Both the position numbers and the translations under genes were made by a program. 64,000 nucleotides of DNA, from the NCBI RefSeq assembly GCF_900220965.1, contig NZ_OBQC01000015.1, positions 1-64,000 of the forward strand, in the 5' to 3' direction. This stretch comes from Ureibacillus acetophenoni (lineage in GTDB: Bacteria > Bacillota > Bacilli > Bacillales_A > Planococcaceae). Shown in pieces: positions 25,763 to 35,038 of this stretch (positions are counted from its first letter, which is position 1; each line of letters opens with the position of its first letter). Below the pieces are notes generated by a model. That model saw only the letters and a list, made by a program, of their open reading frames with translations. It was not told the DNA's origin and searched no databases.

Positions 25763-26254
25763 TTATCTTCTAGTATTAAACATACTTAACAACGAGCCTA
25801 CTTGCCTCATTATATTAATCCCTTGTGTAATCGTTCCCATATGACCTGCTAGGGTGTTTAATTGCTCTGGTAACCTGGATGGAGGACGTCGATTTTGAGG
25901 TTGATTTGGTCCTGCCATCGGAGGCTGATTTGGCCCCGGCATGCCATTGGGATGAAAATACGCTTCATCCTGCCTTCTCATCTGATTTTGGTAGTATAAT
26001 TCTTCTTGCCTTCTTCTATGGTCAGGATACATATACCCTTCCCCTTGCCTTCTCATTTGATTAGGGTAAGGATACGCTTCTTCTTGCCTTCTCTGATTTG
26101 GATAAAAGTACGCTTCATTTGGTCTTCTCATTTCATTCGGATAAAAATATGCCTCATCTTGTCTTCTCATTGGAGGAACAGGTCCGGGTCCCCCCCTTTG
26201 TGAATACATTGGAGAACGTGGTCCACCATAAGGATCTCGAGGATAAAATACCAT
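25763..26254 (-). CDS. Repeat-rich YppG-like protein
   Basis: 163 residues. A Gly/Pro N-terminus is followed by six imperfect 12-13-residue repeats of the type RRQDEAYFYPNEM (about residues 30-105), a Pro-rich linker, and a C-terminal helix (LNTLAGHMGTITQGINIMRQ...LLSMF) like that of Bacillus YppG proteins. Such Tyr/Arg/Pro-rich repeat proteins are often spore-coat or surface components, but no experimental role can be read here. The repeats are still similar at DNA level, which suggests recent expansion. GGTGG ribosome binding site. Confidence 0.7.
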   Translation of the reverse strand: MVFYPRDPYGGPRSPMYSQRGGPGPVPPMRRQDEAYFYPNEMRRPNEAYFYPNQRRQEEAYPYPNQMRRQGEGYMYPDHRRRQEELYYQNQMRRQDEAYFHPNGMPGPNQPPMAGPNQPQNRRPPSRLPEQLNTLAGHMGTITQGINIMRQVGSLLSMFNTRR

Positions 26255-26370
26255 TCATTCACCACCTATCCAAATAAACTAATCTTCAAAGTAGTATATG
26301 GTCTTATTCTCTAATAACTTAGACGTTTGAATAGTTTACATATAAATTATCTAACTCAACATCCCCTACA

Positions 26371-26936
26371 AAATTCGAGTTATGCCACCTTCGACAAGAA
26401 TAAAGTACTAATTGCGACTTTTGATTATGATTTTCATAACATTATCGTCAACCCAGTTTACAAAAAACTAAGTTAATAGATTCAGTAAATATACAATTAA
26501 TAAAGATTTGCTAAATTTATGCACCTACGCATAAATTTTATATCCTAATAATAATAATTTATTTACTATATTCGACAAATCCTTTGAGTACAATAACGCT
26601 ATCGTATACTAAGTTGACATAAAACATTCCATCTATTGTAATATACTTCTTTTTAAAACCCCTTAAGATTTCAATCGCTCATCTATATAACCTATTTTCA
26701 AATAATAAATAGATAAAAGCCCCTAAATTACCCACAAGAACTATACGATAACTATCTTGTCAATCCAGTTGACAGAATAATATAAAGCTAGTACTAATAA
26801 AGCAAACTCTTATCCATGTTTTTCATTCTTACTAGTCTTTTTTATATCTATCTTAGTAAAACATCCATTTTCAGTTACTTTTATCGACAAAACGATAACA
26901 AGCCAACCCTACTTCCGTAAACCAAGTTGACAAAAA
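26371..26936. repeat. Degenerate ~156-bp-period array B (GTMAAC-N3-GTTGAC sites)
   Basis: Four near-palindromic 15-mers begin at 26447, 26604, 26759 and 26917 (spacing 157, 155, 158). TTCGACAA-type motifs precede copies 1, 2 and 4 by 57, 33 and 34 bp. Both arrays also open with AAATTCGAGTT followed by TTCGACAAGAATAA. It thus shares its whole architecture with array A at 4.94-5.51 kb although the spacer sequences have diverged. The surrounding 950 bp (26255-27209) hold no gene. Confidence 0.75.
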
Positions 26937-27209
26937 ACCCTTTTTTGGAACATTCATATTCTATGTTAGAAGCGATTTTATTTTCTAATCCTCCAATGGT
27001 TTGTGAGTTTCGATGTGTATAAAATTCTGTTGCATTCTTTATCATTATTCGACTTGAATATGAATAAGGAAATCTAAAATAGCACGCTACCTCCTCTATT
27101 AGAGGGGCATTTCAGACCTTTTCAACAGCTCTTTGTTCCATTAAAAATTTCTTTACCAAACTTATCCTACTCCTTAAAATTAGTGTATTAATATAAAGGG
27201 AGCTCATTT

Positions 27210-27770
27210 ATGGAAAAAGGGTTAATAATAGTACTTAATGGCGTTTCAAGTTCAGGTAAATCATCGTTAGCTCACGAATTAACAAAATTACTGCCAGACT
27301 TTTTTACTTTTAGTATTGATAACTATGACATCGTGATCGATAAAATGGAAGATCGGGAAAATGAACGACTAATCCCCATTGAAACAGAATATTTCTATCA
27401 TAAAAATGTAGCAATGTTTGCAGACAGAGGAGTTAATTTAATACTCGATCAAATCATCCATGACACTAAAACAATGCATACATTTTATGAAACCTTAAGT
27501 GAATATACTATTCTTTTCGTAGGCGTACATTGTTCGCCTGAAGAACTAACCCGAAGAGAGCTATTAAGAGGTGATCGCCACATCGGATTAGCAATCTCAC
27601 AACTTGAATTTGTCCATAAGCAAGAAGTATATGATATTGAAGTAAATACAGAACAACAACCTTTGTCAGTATGTGCTAACCTCATTGTAAATCGATTAAA
27701 TAACGCCGTTCCGTTTACAGGTTTTCGCCAATCTCTTGCAAATAATAATAAAAACGCCAAGCTTCTTTAA
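27210..27770 (+). CDS. Chloramphenicol phosphotransferase-like kinase
   Basis: 186 residues. Walker A is NGVSSSGKSS (10-19), Asp37 in FSIDNYD sits at the position of the catalytic base of Streptomyces CPT, and the RRELLRGDRHIGLA segment matches the CPT lid (ARGDR). Streptomyces CPT phosphorylates chloramphenicol; most Firmicute members have unknown substrates, so resistance is not implied. GGGAG ribosome binding site; terminator follows. Confidence 0.85.
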   Translation: MEKGLIIVLNGVSSSGKSSLAHELTKLLPDFFTFSIDNYDIVIDKMEDRENERLIPIETEYFYHKNVAMFADRGVNLILDQIIHDTKTMHTFYETLSEYTILFVGVHCSPEELTRRELLRGDRHIGLAISQLEFVHKQEVYDIEVNTEQQPLSVCANLIVNRLNNAVPFTGFRQSLANNNKNAKLL

Positions 27771-27787
27771 AAATGAAGCTTGGCGTT
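27753..27787. terminator. Hairpin after the CPT-like gene
   Basis: AACGCCAAGCTTC and GAAGCTTGGCGTT form a 13-bp perfect stem between convergent genes, partly overlapping the stop codon region. Confidence 0.75.
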
Positions 27788-27847
27788 CTATTATTGCTGA
27801 CATTCTAATTCTTGATACTCTTGCATGTATCGGCCATTTTCTTCTAT

Positions 27848-28789
27848 TTACTTCAGTAACAGTTGATCAATCCATTGTTGAACTTTTAACCCCTCTTCAA
27901 ACGAAACTGTTAATACTTCATCTCCATTATTTAATCCATGACACGCATCAATTAGTGACAATGGTTTTGATTCCGGTATTACTTGAATTGCCTCTTCTCC
28001 CTCTTCACTTACCCAAAGCTCTGACCAGTTGCGAATCGTCATTACTTTTGTTGTGCCGAATACTTTAAACGCAAGTCTTTCTTTTTGCCCGATTCCTGAT
28101 AATCCATTCAATAAAACGGGAACACCAGATTCCGTTTTCGCTAACGCTGTCACACCTGTTTCACATAATTCTTCGTTTTCTGGATATGTTATCTCATGAG
28201 ATTGAATCTCTAAATCCCCAAACAGATGATGCATCAATTGCAAGTAATGTGGGAACACCTCTCGAATAAATCCACCTTGTTCACGTGTTCCGATCCATGG
28301 ATTTTGTTGCCAAGGACGTGGCCAAACAGGAAAATATGTATGTAGTTCTACACGTACAATTTTACCCAAATCTTCATTAGCAATTGATTCCTTCAACTTT
28401 TGAACAACGGGACTATACATCATTGGAAAATGCATCGCTGTATGTACATTTGCTTCTGCAGCTGAATGAACCATTTTCTCTCCATCTTCGGTATTATGAG
28501 CAAGCGGCTTTTCAGAAAGAATGTTTAAACCGAAACTTGCTGCTTGTTCTGCTAAACTAGCATGGCTCACAGGAGGTGTACCAATATAAACCCAATCCGG
28601 TTTCATCTTAAATAGTTCTTCTACATTTTGTACGACTGGTAACTTATATTTAGATGCTACTTCTTCTAGTCTTGTTTTATTACCATCATAAATTGCTAGA
28701 ATTTCACTTGCTTCATTATTTAGTAACTGATTAATAATTCTCTCCCCTACAACACCTACTCCAATTAGTGCAAACGATGTTTTTCTCAT
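27848..28789 (-). CDS. Gfo/Idh/MocA-family oxidoreductase
   Basis: 313 residues. An N-terminal Rossmann fold (ALIGVGVVGERIINQLL) binds NAD(P), followed by the family's EKP signature (LSEKPLAHN, about 93-101) and an alpha/beta C-terminal domain with FIREVFPHYLQLMHHLFG, where the catalytic His-type residues lie. It probably oxidises or reduces a sugar or polyol; the substrate is unknown. AAGGGGAA ribosome binding site. Monocistronic. Confidence 0.9.
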   Translation of the reverse strand: MRKTSFALIGVGVVGERIINQLLNNEASEILAIYDGNKTRLEEVASKYKLPVVQNVEELFKMKPDWVYIGTPPVSHASLAEQAASFGLNILSEKPLAHNTEDGEKMVHSAAEANVHTAMHFPMMYSPVVQKLKESIANEDLGKIVRVELHTYFPVWPRPWQQNPWIGTREQGGFIREVFPHYLQLMHHLFGDLEIQSHEITYPENEELCETGVTALAKTESGVPVLLNGLSGIGQKERLAFKVFGTTKVMTIRNWSELWVSEEGEEAIQVIPESKPLSLIDACHGLNNGDEVLTVSFEEGLKVQQWIDQLLLK

Positions 28790-28924
28790 ATAACGTTCCC
28801 CTTTGTCTTACTTGTATTTTTCATAAACATATAAAACTATTTATCTTATTATGTTGCTTATTAACAAATCTTTCTATCATTATTCTAATAATTCCAATTA
28901 AAAAAACTAAATATTTAATTATGT

Positions 28925-28938
28925 TGAAAGCGTTTGCA
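28925..28938. promoter_or_regulatory. CcpA cre site upstream of the aldehyde dehydrogenase
   Basis: TGAAAGCGTTTGCA fits the catabolite-responsive element consensus (TGNAANCGNTNNCA). It lies 110 bp upstream of the start codon, so carbon catabolite control is likely. Confidence 0.7.
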
Positions 28939-29047
28939 ATTTTGTCGAAAGTGTGGCATAGTAGATTCATAGGGAAAATTGTCGAAAACATAAACATCCC
29001 TATAATGGCAAAGTGAAGCAAAATATATAATTATGGGGGAAATAATT

Positions 29048-30568
29048 ATGATATATGCAAATCCAAATACAGAAGGTTCTTTAGTTCAATTTAAAGAACA
29101 ATATCAAAACTTTATTGGTGGCGAATGGGTAGCACCAGTTAAAGGTCAATATTTAGAAGTAATCTCACCAGTGACAGGTAAAGTATTTACAACTGTACCT
29201 CGTTCTTCTGCTGAAGACGTTGAGTTAGCACTTGATGCAGCTCATGCAGCAAAAGATGCTTGGGGTAAAACAACAGTTGCTTACCGCGCACAAATTTTAA
29301 ATAAAATCGCAGATCGTATTGAAGAAAACTTAGAAATGATCGCTGTTGCAGAAACTTGGGATAATGGTAAAGCAGTTCGCGAAACATTAAATGCAGACTT
29401 ACCATTAATCGTGGATCACTTCCGTTACTTCGCAGGTGTAATCCGTGCACAAGAAGGCGGCATCAGTGAAATCAGTGGTGATACTGTAGCTTATCACTTC
29501 AATGAGCCACTAGGTGTAGTTGGACAAATTATTCCTTGGAACTTCCCATTATTAATGGCTGCTTGGAAAATCGCTCCAGCATTAGCTGCAGGTAACTGTA
29601 TCGTAATGAAACCAGCTGAGCAAACACCAGCTTCAATGTCTGTATTAATCGAGTTAATCCAAGATTTACTACCAAAAGGTGTTTTAAACATAGTTCAAGG
29701 TACTGGTCTTGAAGTTGGTAAACCACTTGCAACTAACCCACGTATCGCGAAAATCGCGTTTACTGGTTCAACTGCAGTAGGTCGCTCAATTATGCAATAT
29801 GCAACTGAAAACATTATTCCTGTAACATTAGAACTTGGTGGTAAATCACCAAACATCTTCTTCCCAGATATTATGGATCAAGACGATGAGTTCTTAGATA
29901 AAGCAATTGAAGGTTTTGTATTATTCGCTCTTAACTCAGGTGAAATTTGTACAGCTCCAACTCGTGCATTAGTACATGAGTCAATCTATGACAAATTCAT
30001 GGAAAGAGTTATGGAACGTATTAAAGCGATTAAAATTGGTAACCCATTAGACACTGAAACAATGATGGGTGCTCAAGCTTCAAAACAACAATTAGATAAA
30101 ATCTTATCTTACATTGAAATCGGTAAAGAAGAAGGCGCTGAACTTTTAATCGGTGGTCACCGTAACGAATTAGAAGGTGAACTTGCGGAAGGTTACTATG
30201 TAGCTCCAACTGTATTCAAAGGTACAAACAACATGCGTATCTTCCAAGAAGAAATTTTTGGTCCAGTATTATCAGTAACTACATTCAAAGACTTTGACGA
30301 AGCAATCGAAATCGCAAACGATACAGTATATGGTTTAGGTGCTGGTGTATGGACTCGTAATGGCGAACTTGCTTACCGTGCTGGTCGTGCTGTACAAGCT
30401 GGTCGTGTTTGGACAAACACTTACCACCAATACCCTGCTCACGCAGCATTCGGTGGTTACAAACAATCAGGTATCGGTCGTGAAAACCACTTAATGATGC
30501 TTTCTCACTACCAACAAACAAAATGTATCCTAGTTGGTTACAACAAAGGATCAATGGGCTTCTTCTAA
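29048..30568 (+). CDS. NAD-dependent aldehyde dehydrogenase (AldA-type)
   Basis: 506 residues of the ALDH superfamily: [12 protein letters not shown] (cofactor), ELGGKSPN with the general base Glu (about 260), the nucleophilic Cys in NSGEICTAP (about 300), and the EIFGPVLS motif. It oxidises aldehydes such as acetaldehyde to acids. The start at ATG 29048 has GGGGGA seven bases upstream; the ATG-less extension to 29033 is not needed. Strong codon bias suggests high expression. It is followed, one base after its stop, by a DUF779 gene, a common pairing. Confidence 0.93.
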   Translation: MIYANPNTEGSLVQFKEQYQNFIGGEWVAPVKGQYLEVISPVTGKVFTTVPRSSAEDVELALDAAHAAKDAWGKTTVAYRAQILNKIADRIEENLEMIAVAETWDNGKAVRETLNADLPLIVDHFRYFAGVIRAQEGGISEISGDTVAYHFNEPLGVVGQIIPWNFPLLMAAWKIAPALAAGNCIVMKPAEQTPASMSVLIELIQDLLPKGVLNIVQGTGLEVGKPLATNPRIAKIAFTGSTAVGRSIMQYATENIIPVTLELGGKSPNIFFPDIMDQDDEFLDKAIEGFVLFALNSGEICTAPTRALVHESIYDKFMERVMERIKAIKIGNPLDTETMMGAQASKQQLDKILSYIEIGKEEGAELLIGGHRNELEGELAEGYYVAPTVFKGTNNMRIFQEEIFGPVLSVTTFKDFDEAIEIANDTVYGLGAGVWTRNGELAYRAGRAVQAGRVWTNTYHQYPAHAAFGGYKQSGIGRENHLMMLSHYQQTKCILVGYNKGSMGFF

Positions 30569-30569
30569 G

Positions 30570-30899
30570 ATGGGAAAAGTCATTGCGACAGAAGCAGCTA
30601 CAAAACTAATTCAACAGTTGCAAGCACAACATGGTGAGCTCATTTTCGTTCACTCTGAAGGTTGCTGTGATGGAACTTCACCCATTTGTATGACAAAGGG
30701 TGACTTCTATCTCGGTAGCCGAGATGAACAAATTGGTGAAGTTGCTGGTGTGCCCTACTATATGCACAACTCAAACTTTTCCTACTGGAAACACTTGCAG
30801 ATCGTCATTGATGTGTCAGACGGGATGGGAAATTCCTTTTCTCTCGAAAGTACGGAGAATAAATCCTTTATCATCGGTGCGAAAGCACTTCAAGACTAA
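30570..30899 (+). CDS. DUF779 family protein
   Basis: 109 residues with the family's SEGCCDGTSPIC motif (about 30-41) and a conserved acidic stretch. DUF779 genes often lie directly downstream of AldA-type aldehyde dehydrogenases; the Cys pattern hints at metal or redox chemistry but the role is unknown. ATG overlaps the end of the dehydrogenase gene (TAAGATG), so coupling is likely. Confidence 0.88.
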   Translation: MGKVIATEAATKLIQQLQAQHGELIFVHSEGCCDGTSPICMTKGDFYLGSRDEQIGEVAGVPYYMHNSNFSYWKHLQIVIDVSDGMGNSFSLESTENKSFIIGAKALQD

Positions 30900-30903
30900 C
30901 AAA

Positions 30904-30936
30904 AACCTTCCACTCAATTGGGTGGAAGGTTTTTTG
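30904..30936 (+). terminator. Terminator after the ALDH-DUF779 operon
   Basis: AACCTTCCAC pairs with GTGGAAGGTT followed by TTTT. Confidence 0.9.
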
Positions 30937-30954
30937 TTTAGATCTGCACGGGCA

Positions 30955-31491
30955 TTATACAATACACGCCATTTCTAATCTTACTTCTTTATTCTTCACA
31001 TCATCATTCGTGTATGACATTGTATTAAACCCAATGATCTCAAAACCGTTTTTCAAATAAAATTGGATTGCTGAAAAATTGGATGTTTGCGTTTCTAACG
31101 TAATAAGTCGAACTCCTAGTTTGACCGCCCGTTCCTTAGCCTTTTCTATTAATCTAGTACCAATTCCATTTTTCTTAAACTCTTGCTTTACATACAAATC
31201 ATGAAGCAATAAAGTATTGTTCCACTCCATTTTTTGAATGACCATAATTGCAGCTTCTTCCCCATTGATTTCTGCAACATAAACTTCCGCTCCCTCTTTA
31301 TATGGCTCAAAGATCTCTTCTTCTAGCTCTTTTACAAAGGGTGTTTCAAAGTTCTCTTCCACTAAGGAAAAGTTCCAACCTTTATCGGTTCTTCCATATA
31401 TGATTTCGTAATATTTCTGTGAAGTGTATTGATAAGAAACCTTTTTTCCTGCAGGATAATCTTCTTTATATATTTGTCGAATCGATAGCAT
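30955..31491 (-). CDS. GNAT-family N-acetyltransferase
   Basis: 178 residues; the acetyl-CoA motif A reads LYVKQEFKKNGIGTRLIEKA (about 114-133), and TQTSNFSAIQFYLKNGFE is the C-terminal motif B. The N-terminal part (YKEDYPAGKKVSYQY) is typical of the Bacillus GNATs annotated as YkwB-like; the substrate is unknown. ATG preceded by GGGGG. Confidence 0.9.
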   Translation of the reverse strand: MLSIRQIYKEDYPAGKKVSYQYTSQKYYEIIYGRTDKGWNFSLVEENFETPFVKELEEEIFEPYKEGAEVYVAEINGEEAAIMVIQKMEWNNTLLLHDLYVKQEFKKNGIGTRLIEKAKERAVKLGVRLITLETQTSNFSAIQFYLKNGFEIIGFNTMSYTNDDVKNKEVRLEMACIV

Positions 31492-31611
31492 TGACTCGCC
31501 CCCAATCTAGTAATCACTTTACACTTTCCCAATTTTCAGTCTATTATAATGAGGACAAGATTCATAGTGGGAAAGAAGAGTACATAAGTCAAAGTCGTTA
31601 GGAGAATCCCA

Positions 31612-32820
31612 ATGAGTTATCCTCGAAATTATATTTTACTATTATTCGGTTTTGGTGTTTCAAACCTTGGCAACTGGATTTACCTGATTGCATTAAACTT
31701 AGCTGTTTGGCATTTAACTCATTCACCTGCAGCCGTTGCAGGACTGTACTTAGTTGGACCGATTGCTCGAATATTATGTAGCTTTTTTGCAGGCTCCATT
31801 ATTGACCGGTCAAATAAGAAACAGATTTTAATATGGACAGATATTATACGAGGGATTATCGTTTGTATCATGCCTTTTATTTCTTCCATTTGGTTAATTT
31901 ACACATTCATATTTTTTGCAAATATAGCAAGTTCATTTTTCGGTCCAAGTAGTACGTTTATGATTACTAAAATCGTTGAAGAAAAGGATCGTAAACGATT
32001 CAATGCGATTAATAGTATTCTTAGTTCAGGTTCCTTTATGATTGGGCCCGCTTTAGGTGGAGCTATTATTATGATGACGAATACGTCCATTGCTATGTGG
32101 ATTAATGGTATTACCTTCTTCATCTGTGCACTGGCTCTATCATTTTTACCTAATATAGAAACTTCCGAAAGCAATACGAGACAAATGATAACGTTTCAAA
32201 TACTACGTTCTGATTTTCAACATGTTATCCAGTTCAGCCGCGAACATAAAATATTGCAAACATTTTTTATTGTCTTTTCCATTGCGTTAACGATTACATT
32301 CGCCCTTGACTCACAAGAGTTAACCTTTCTAAAAGACCATCTTCATGTGTCCGATTCCATCTATGGAGTTGTTGTCAGTGTTGCAGGTGTTGGGGCAATT
32401 TTAGGTGGAGCTGCAGCAGCCATCTATGTTAAAAAGATTTCTCTTGTTTCCTATATAGGTGCTGGATTTTCTATCACATTATTAAGCTACGTTATTTTTT
32501 ACATGTCTCAAAGCATTATCGTAGCGGTCATTTCATTTGTCGCACTGGGGTTCTTTATGGCATTTTGTAATACTGGTTATGCCACACTCTATCAAAAATC
32601 AATCCCTCCAGAAATCATGGGGAGATTCGGTAGCATACTAAACTTATTACAAGGCATTCTACAAATTGTCTTTACATTCGTACTTGGTTTAGTGGCAGAG
32701 TGGTATTCTGTACAAGCTATGACAAGTATATTTGCATTTATTGCTCTGTTACTTGCGATCTATCTATATATCCATCTAGTTAAACATAAACCGTATTTCC
32801 AATCAGGAGAAGATATGTAA
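31612..32820 (+). CDS. Major facilitator superfamily transporter
   Basis: 402 residues with twelve hydrophobic helices; the loop after helix 2 holds DRSNKKQI, a form of the MFS motif A. Related to the enterobactin exporter/macrolide efflux-type MFS group (MefA-like) by the SNLGNWIYLIAL opening. Export of a small molecule is likely; substrate unknown. GGAG ribosome binding site, own terminator. Confidence 0.9.
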   Translation: MSYPRNYILLLFGFGVSNLGNWIYLIALNLAVWHLTHSPAAVAGLYLVGPIARILCSFFAGSIIDRSNKKQILIWTDIIRGIIVCIMPFISSIWLIYTFIFFANIASSFFGPSSTFMITKIVEEKDRKRFNAINSILSSGSFMIGPALGGAIIMMTNTSIAMWINGITFFICALALSFLPNIETSESNTRQMITFQILRSDFQHVIQFSREHKILQTFFIVFSIALTITFALDSQELTFLKDHLHVSDSIYGVVVSVAGVGAILGGAAAAIYVKKISLVSYIGAGFSITLLSYVIFYMSQSIIVAVISFVALGFFMAFCNTGYATLYQKSIPPEIMGRFGSILNLLQGILQIVFTFVLGLVAEWYSVQAMTSIFAFIALLLAIYLYIHLVKHKPYFQSGEDM

Positions 32821-32845
32821 TTCTTCTACTCCCCTTCAAATAATA

Positions 32846-32871
32846 AAACCCTCCAAAACAAAGGAGGGTTT
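32846..32871. terminator. Terminator after the MFS gene
   Basis: AAACCCTCC and GGAGGGTTT form a stem between convergent genes. Confidence 0.8.
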
Positions 32872-32886
32872 CCTATACTTAATCTT

Positions 32887-33582
32887 TTATTTTCGTACTT
32901 CATTTATGATTTCAATATACTGCAAATCCCCGTACCCGAGCGTAGGGAATAATGTAATTAACTGTTTCACTAATTCTCCAGTCGATAAGTGCTCGTTATT
33001 CTTAATAAATTTTGTTACATCATTAGGTTCCGTTTGCATACTCAAGTACAGCTCTACTGCTTGATACATCACCGGTAATAGATTTGCTTTCGGCTTTTGA
33101 TGGTGAAGAAGTACCTCTTCATACACTCCACGATAATTGCCTAATTGAAGCTCCGTTTGACTTACTTTAAATTCATCATCTCGGAAAGTGTTTAAAAATA
33201 CTCTCCCTGTATATTGCGCCTGTTCTAAATAAGCCAATATTGTTAGCAAGTTCATCTGACAAAATACATCTTCTCCAAACCATAAGACAATGTAGTTATA
33301 TTGTTTATGAAACAGTGGAGTTAATGAGTCTATCACTAACTCGGTATAATGCCGAGTAGTGTCGTGGTGGCCAGCAGCACGAATTCGAATAAATTCATCG
33401 TCAAAGATTTGTCTCGTCGTTGGATGAACACACATTGCTTCATTAAAAGGAACGTAATCCGAATTTCCCATGAGCTTTTTAGTCTTAAACTCTTCATACA
33501 TCATCTGACCGTTTAAAATATTTAAGACATCCTCATCAAATAATTCACCATTTGATCTTTGCAGTAGTTTGACTTCATTCAT
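32887..33582 (-). CDS. DUF1835-like protein
   Basis: About 231 residues from the ATG at 33582, preceded by AAGAGTGG; a longer frame to 33630 lacks a ribosome binding site. VPFNEAMC near the N-terminus and LWFGEDVFCQMNLLTIL in the middle are the hallmarks of DUF1835, a domain of unknown function common in Bacillus. No catalytic role can be assigned. Confidence 0.75.
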   Translation of the reverse strand: MNEVKLLQRSNGELFDEDVLNILNGQMMYEEFKTKKLMGNSDYVPFNEAMCVHPTTRQIFDDEFIRIRAAGHHDTTRHYTELVIDSLTPLFHKQYNYIVLWFGEDVFCQMNLLTILAYLEQAQYTGRVFLNTFRDDEFKVSQTELQLGNYRGVYEEVLLHHQKPKANLLPVMYQAVELYLSMQTEPNDVTKFIKNNEHLSTGELVKQLITLFPTLGYGDLQYIEIINEVRK

Positions 33583-33776
33583 TACATCCACTCTTTCGGC
33601 ACTCTCCCTTTGGTTAACAATAATTTTCACAAATGACTGTCATTTGCTGTATATATTCTTTCATAAACTACACCTCTAATTTAATTATAATGAGATGTTT
33701 TCTAGTTTATTTGATAATTGTTGTGATTTCTAATAAGAAAGCGCCATTCTCTCTGCTTGGAATGGCACTTCACCGT

Positions 33777-33902
33777 TTACCTCATTCTCGGAAGTTTTAT
33801 TTTAATAATAAACCACTTACCCTCTAACTTCGCATCCATTTTCCCATTCATCTTCTCAACTAATTTCTTCGATAAATATAGTCCTAACCCGCTTCGATTC
33901 AT
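33777..33902 (-). pseudogene. Remnant of a histidine kinase C-terminus
   Basis: The minus strand encodes NRSGLGLYLSKKLVEKMNGK...KLEGKWFIIKIKLP and a stop. GLGLYLSKK..EKMNG is the G2 box region of a HATPase_c domain, and the IKLP ending is the usual terminus of such kinases. Everything upstream (sensor, H-box, N-box) is missing: the fragment begins directly next to the stop codon of the alkA-like gene. It is a decay product of a deleted two-component gene. Confidence 0.75.
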
Positions 33903-33910
33903 AATCTACT

Positions 33911-34828
33911 TTATATATTTTCGTCATACAATGACCTCCATAGATAAAAGGTTGCGTAGGCCTGCCAACCTTTCCAACCTGCAGCATAACCTTCTATTTC
34001 TTCAATCGACGGTTTCTTCTCAAGACCTAATACATTTTTAAGACCATTATGAAGTCCTACATCCGCTATTGGGAAAGCAGTCGCTTCATGTAAGCATTTC
34101 ATCAATACATAATCTGCTGTCCATGCCCCAATTCCTCGGATTGACATTAATGATTTTTTCATTTCATTATAATCTTCTCTCTGTAGCAATAATTCTTTCG
34201 AAAGTTTACGAGTTACCATTTCTTTAGCAATGCCAATGATATATTCTGCCTTCCTTGTAGAAATTTGAAGTTTCGTTAGATCTTCTACAGACAAAGTTGC
34301 AATCTCCTCAAAGGAAGGAAAGACCCAGAATTCATCTCCTTCGAAAGTAATCGATTCCCCAAATTGTTCAACAAACCGTTTCTTTAATGTATAAGCAAAT
34401 GTTAAATTAATTTGCTGTCCCATTACTGCCCACACAAGTGCCTCAAACAAATCTGGAATGCACATAATCCGCAAACCCTCATATTTTTGGACAAGCATCT
34501 TTAACACTTTATCACGACTTGCTAATCGATAAAATTCCCCTAAATCCTGATCCAAGTCAAACCATTCCCAAACGTACTCTCCTACTTTTTTACGCTCTAC
34601 AATAGAGGGAGGCCCTAAAGGAAACTCAACTTTTATACTTTCATCAACATTTTTCAATGTGAATAAAACCAAAGAATCATTCACTTTTAATAGTTTGTAC
34701 ACTACTCCCTCTTTAATTTGATGTAGGATTTCATGATTAGCCCTCCCTAAAAAGACTAAGCATTCCTCAAAATTAAATTCCTGGGGAGGACAAATTTCAA
34801 TATACGATTTGTGATCAATCCAATTCAT
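33911..34828 (-). CDS. DNA-3-methyladenine glycosylase II (AlkA/YfjP type)
   Basis: 305 residues. The helix-hairpin-helix-GPD motif is RGIGAWTADYVLMK (about 230-243), followed by the catalytic Asp in PIADVGLHNGL; WAVMGQQINLTFA is the usual preceding helix. It removes alkylated purines from DNA during base excision repair. Size and order match B. subtilis YfjP. ATG with AAAGGA. Its stop codon abuts the histidine kinase remnant. Confidence 0.92.
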   Translation of the reverse strand: MNWIDHKSYIEICPPQEFNFEECLVFLGRANHEILHQIKEGVVYKLLKVNDSLVLFTLKNVDESIKVEFPLGPPSIVERKKVGEYVWEWFDLDQDLGEFYRLASRDKVLKMLVQKYEGLRIMCIPDLFEALVWAVMGQQINLTFAYTLKKRFVEQFGESITFEGDEFWVFPSFEEIATLSVEDLTKLQISTRKAEYIIGIAKEMVTRKLSKELLLQREDYNEMKKSLMSIRGIGAWTADYVLMKCLHEATAFPIADVGLHNGLKNVLGLEKKPSIEEIEGYAAGWKGWQAYATFYLWRSLYDENI

Positions 34829-35038
34829 TTCGGAATTCCTTTCTTTAAAAGCTTCCTTATATTTGAATTCATTTTAGCAAGTAACTCACACGAATTGCAT
34901 CCTTATTCTTGTTCTTACGTTTTGTTTAATCCATCATTCCGGTTACACTCGAATTAACATCACAATTATTGTAAATGTTACTAACATTTGTTTACAAATA
35001 AACTAACATTATATTATTATGTTTATGGAGGTGATAAT

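Noticed and set aside
27210-27770. Chloramphenicol resistance gene
   Set aside because: The family match is real, but most Firmicute members have no proven drug activity, so resistance is not claimed.
28940-29040. Sigma-54 promoter before the aldehyde dehydrogenase
   Set aside because: GTGGCA is present but no GC element at the required -12 distance.
33757-34041. 94-codon plus-strand frame
   Set aside because: It is the opposite strand of the histidine kinase remnant and the alkA-like gene.
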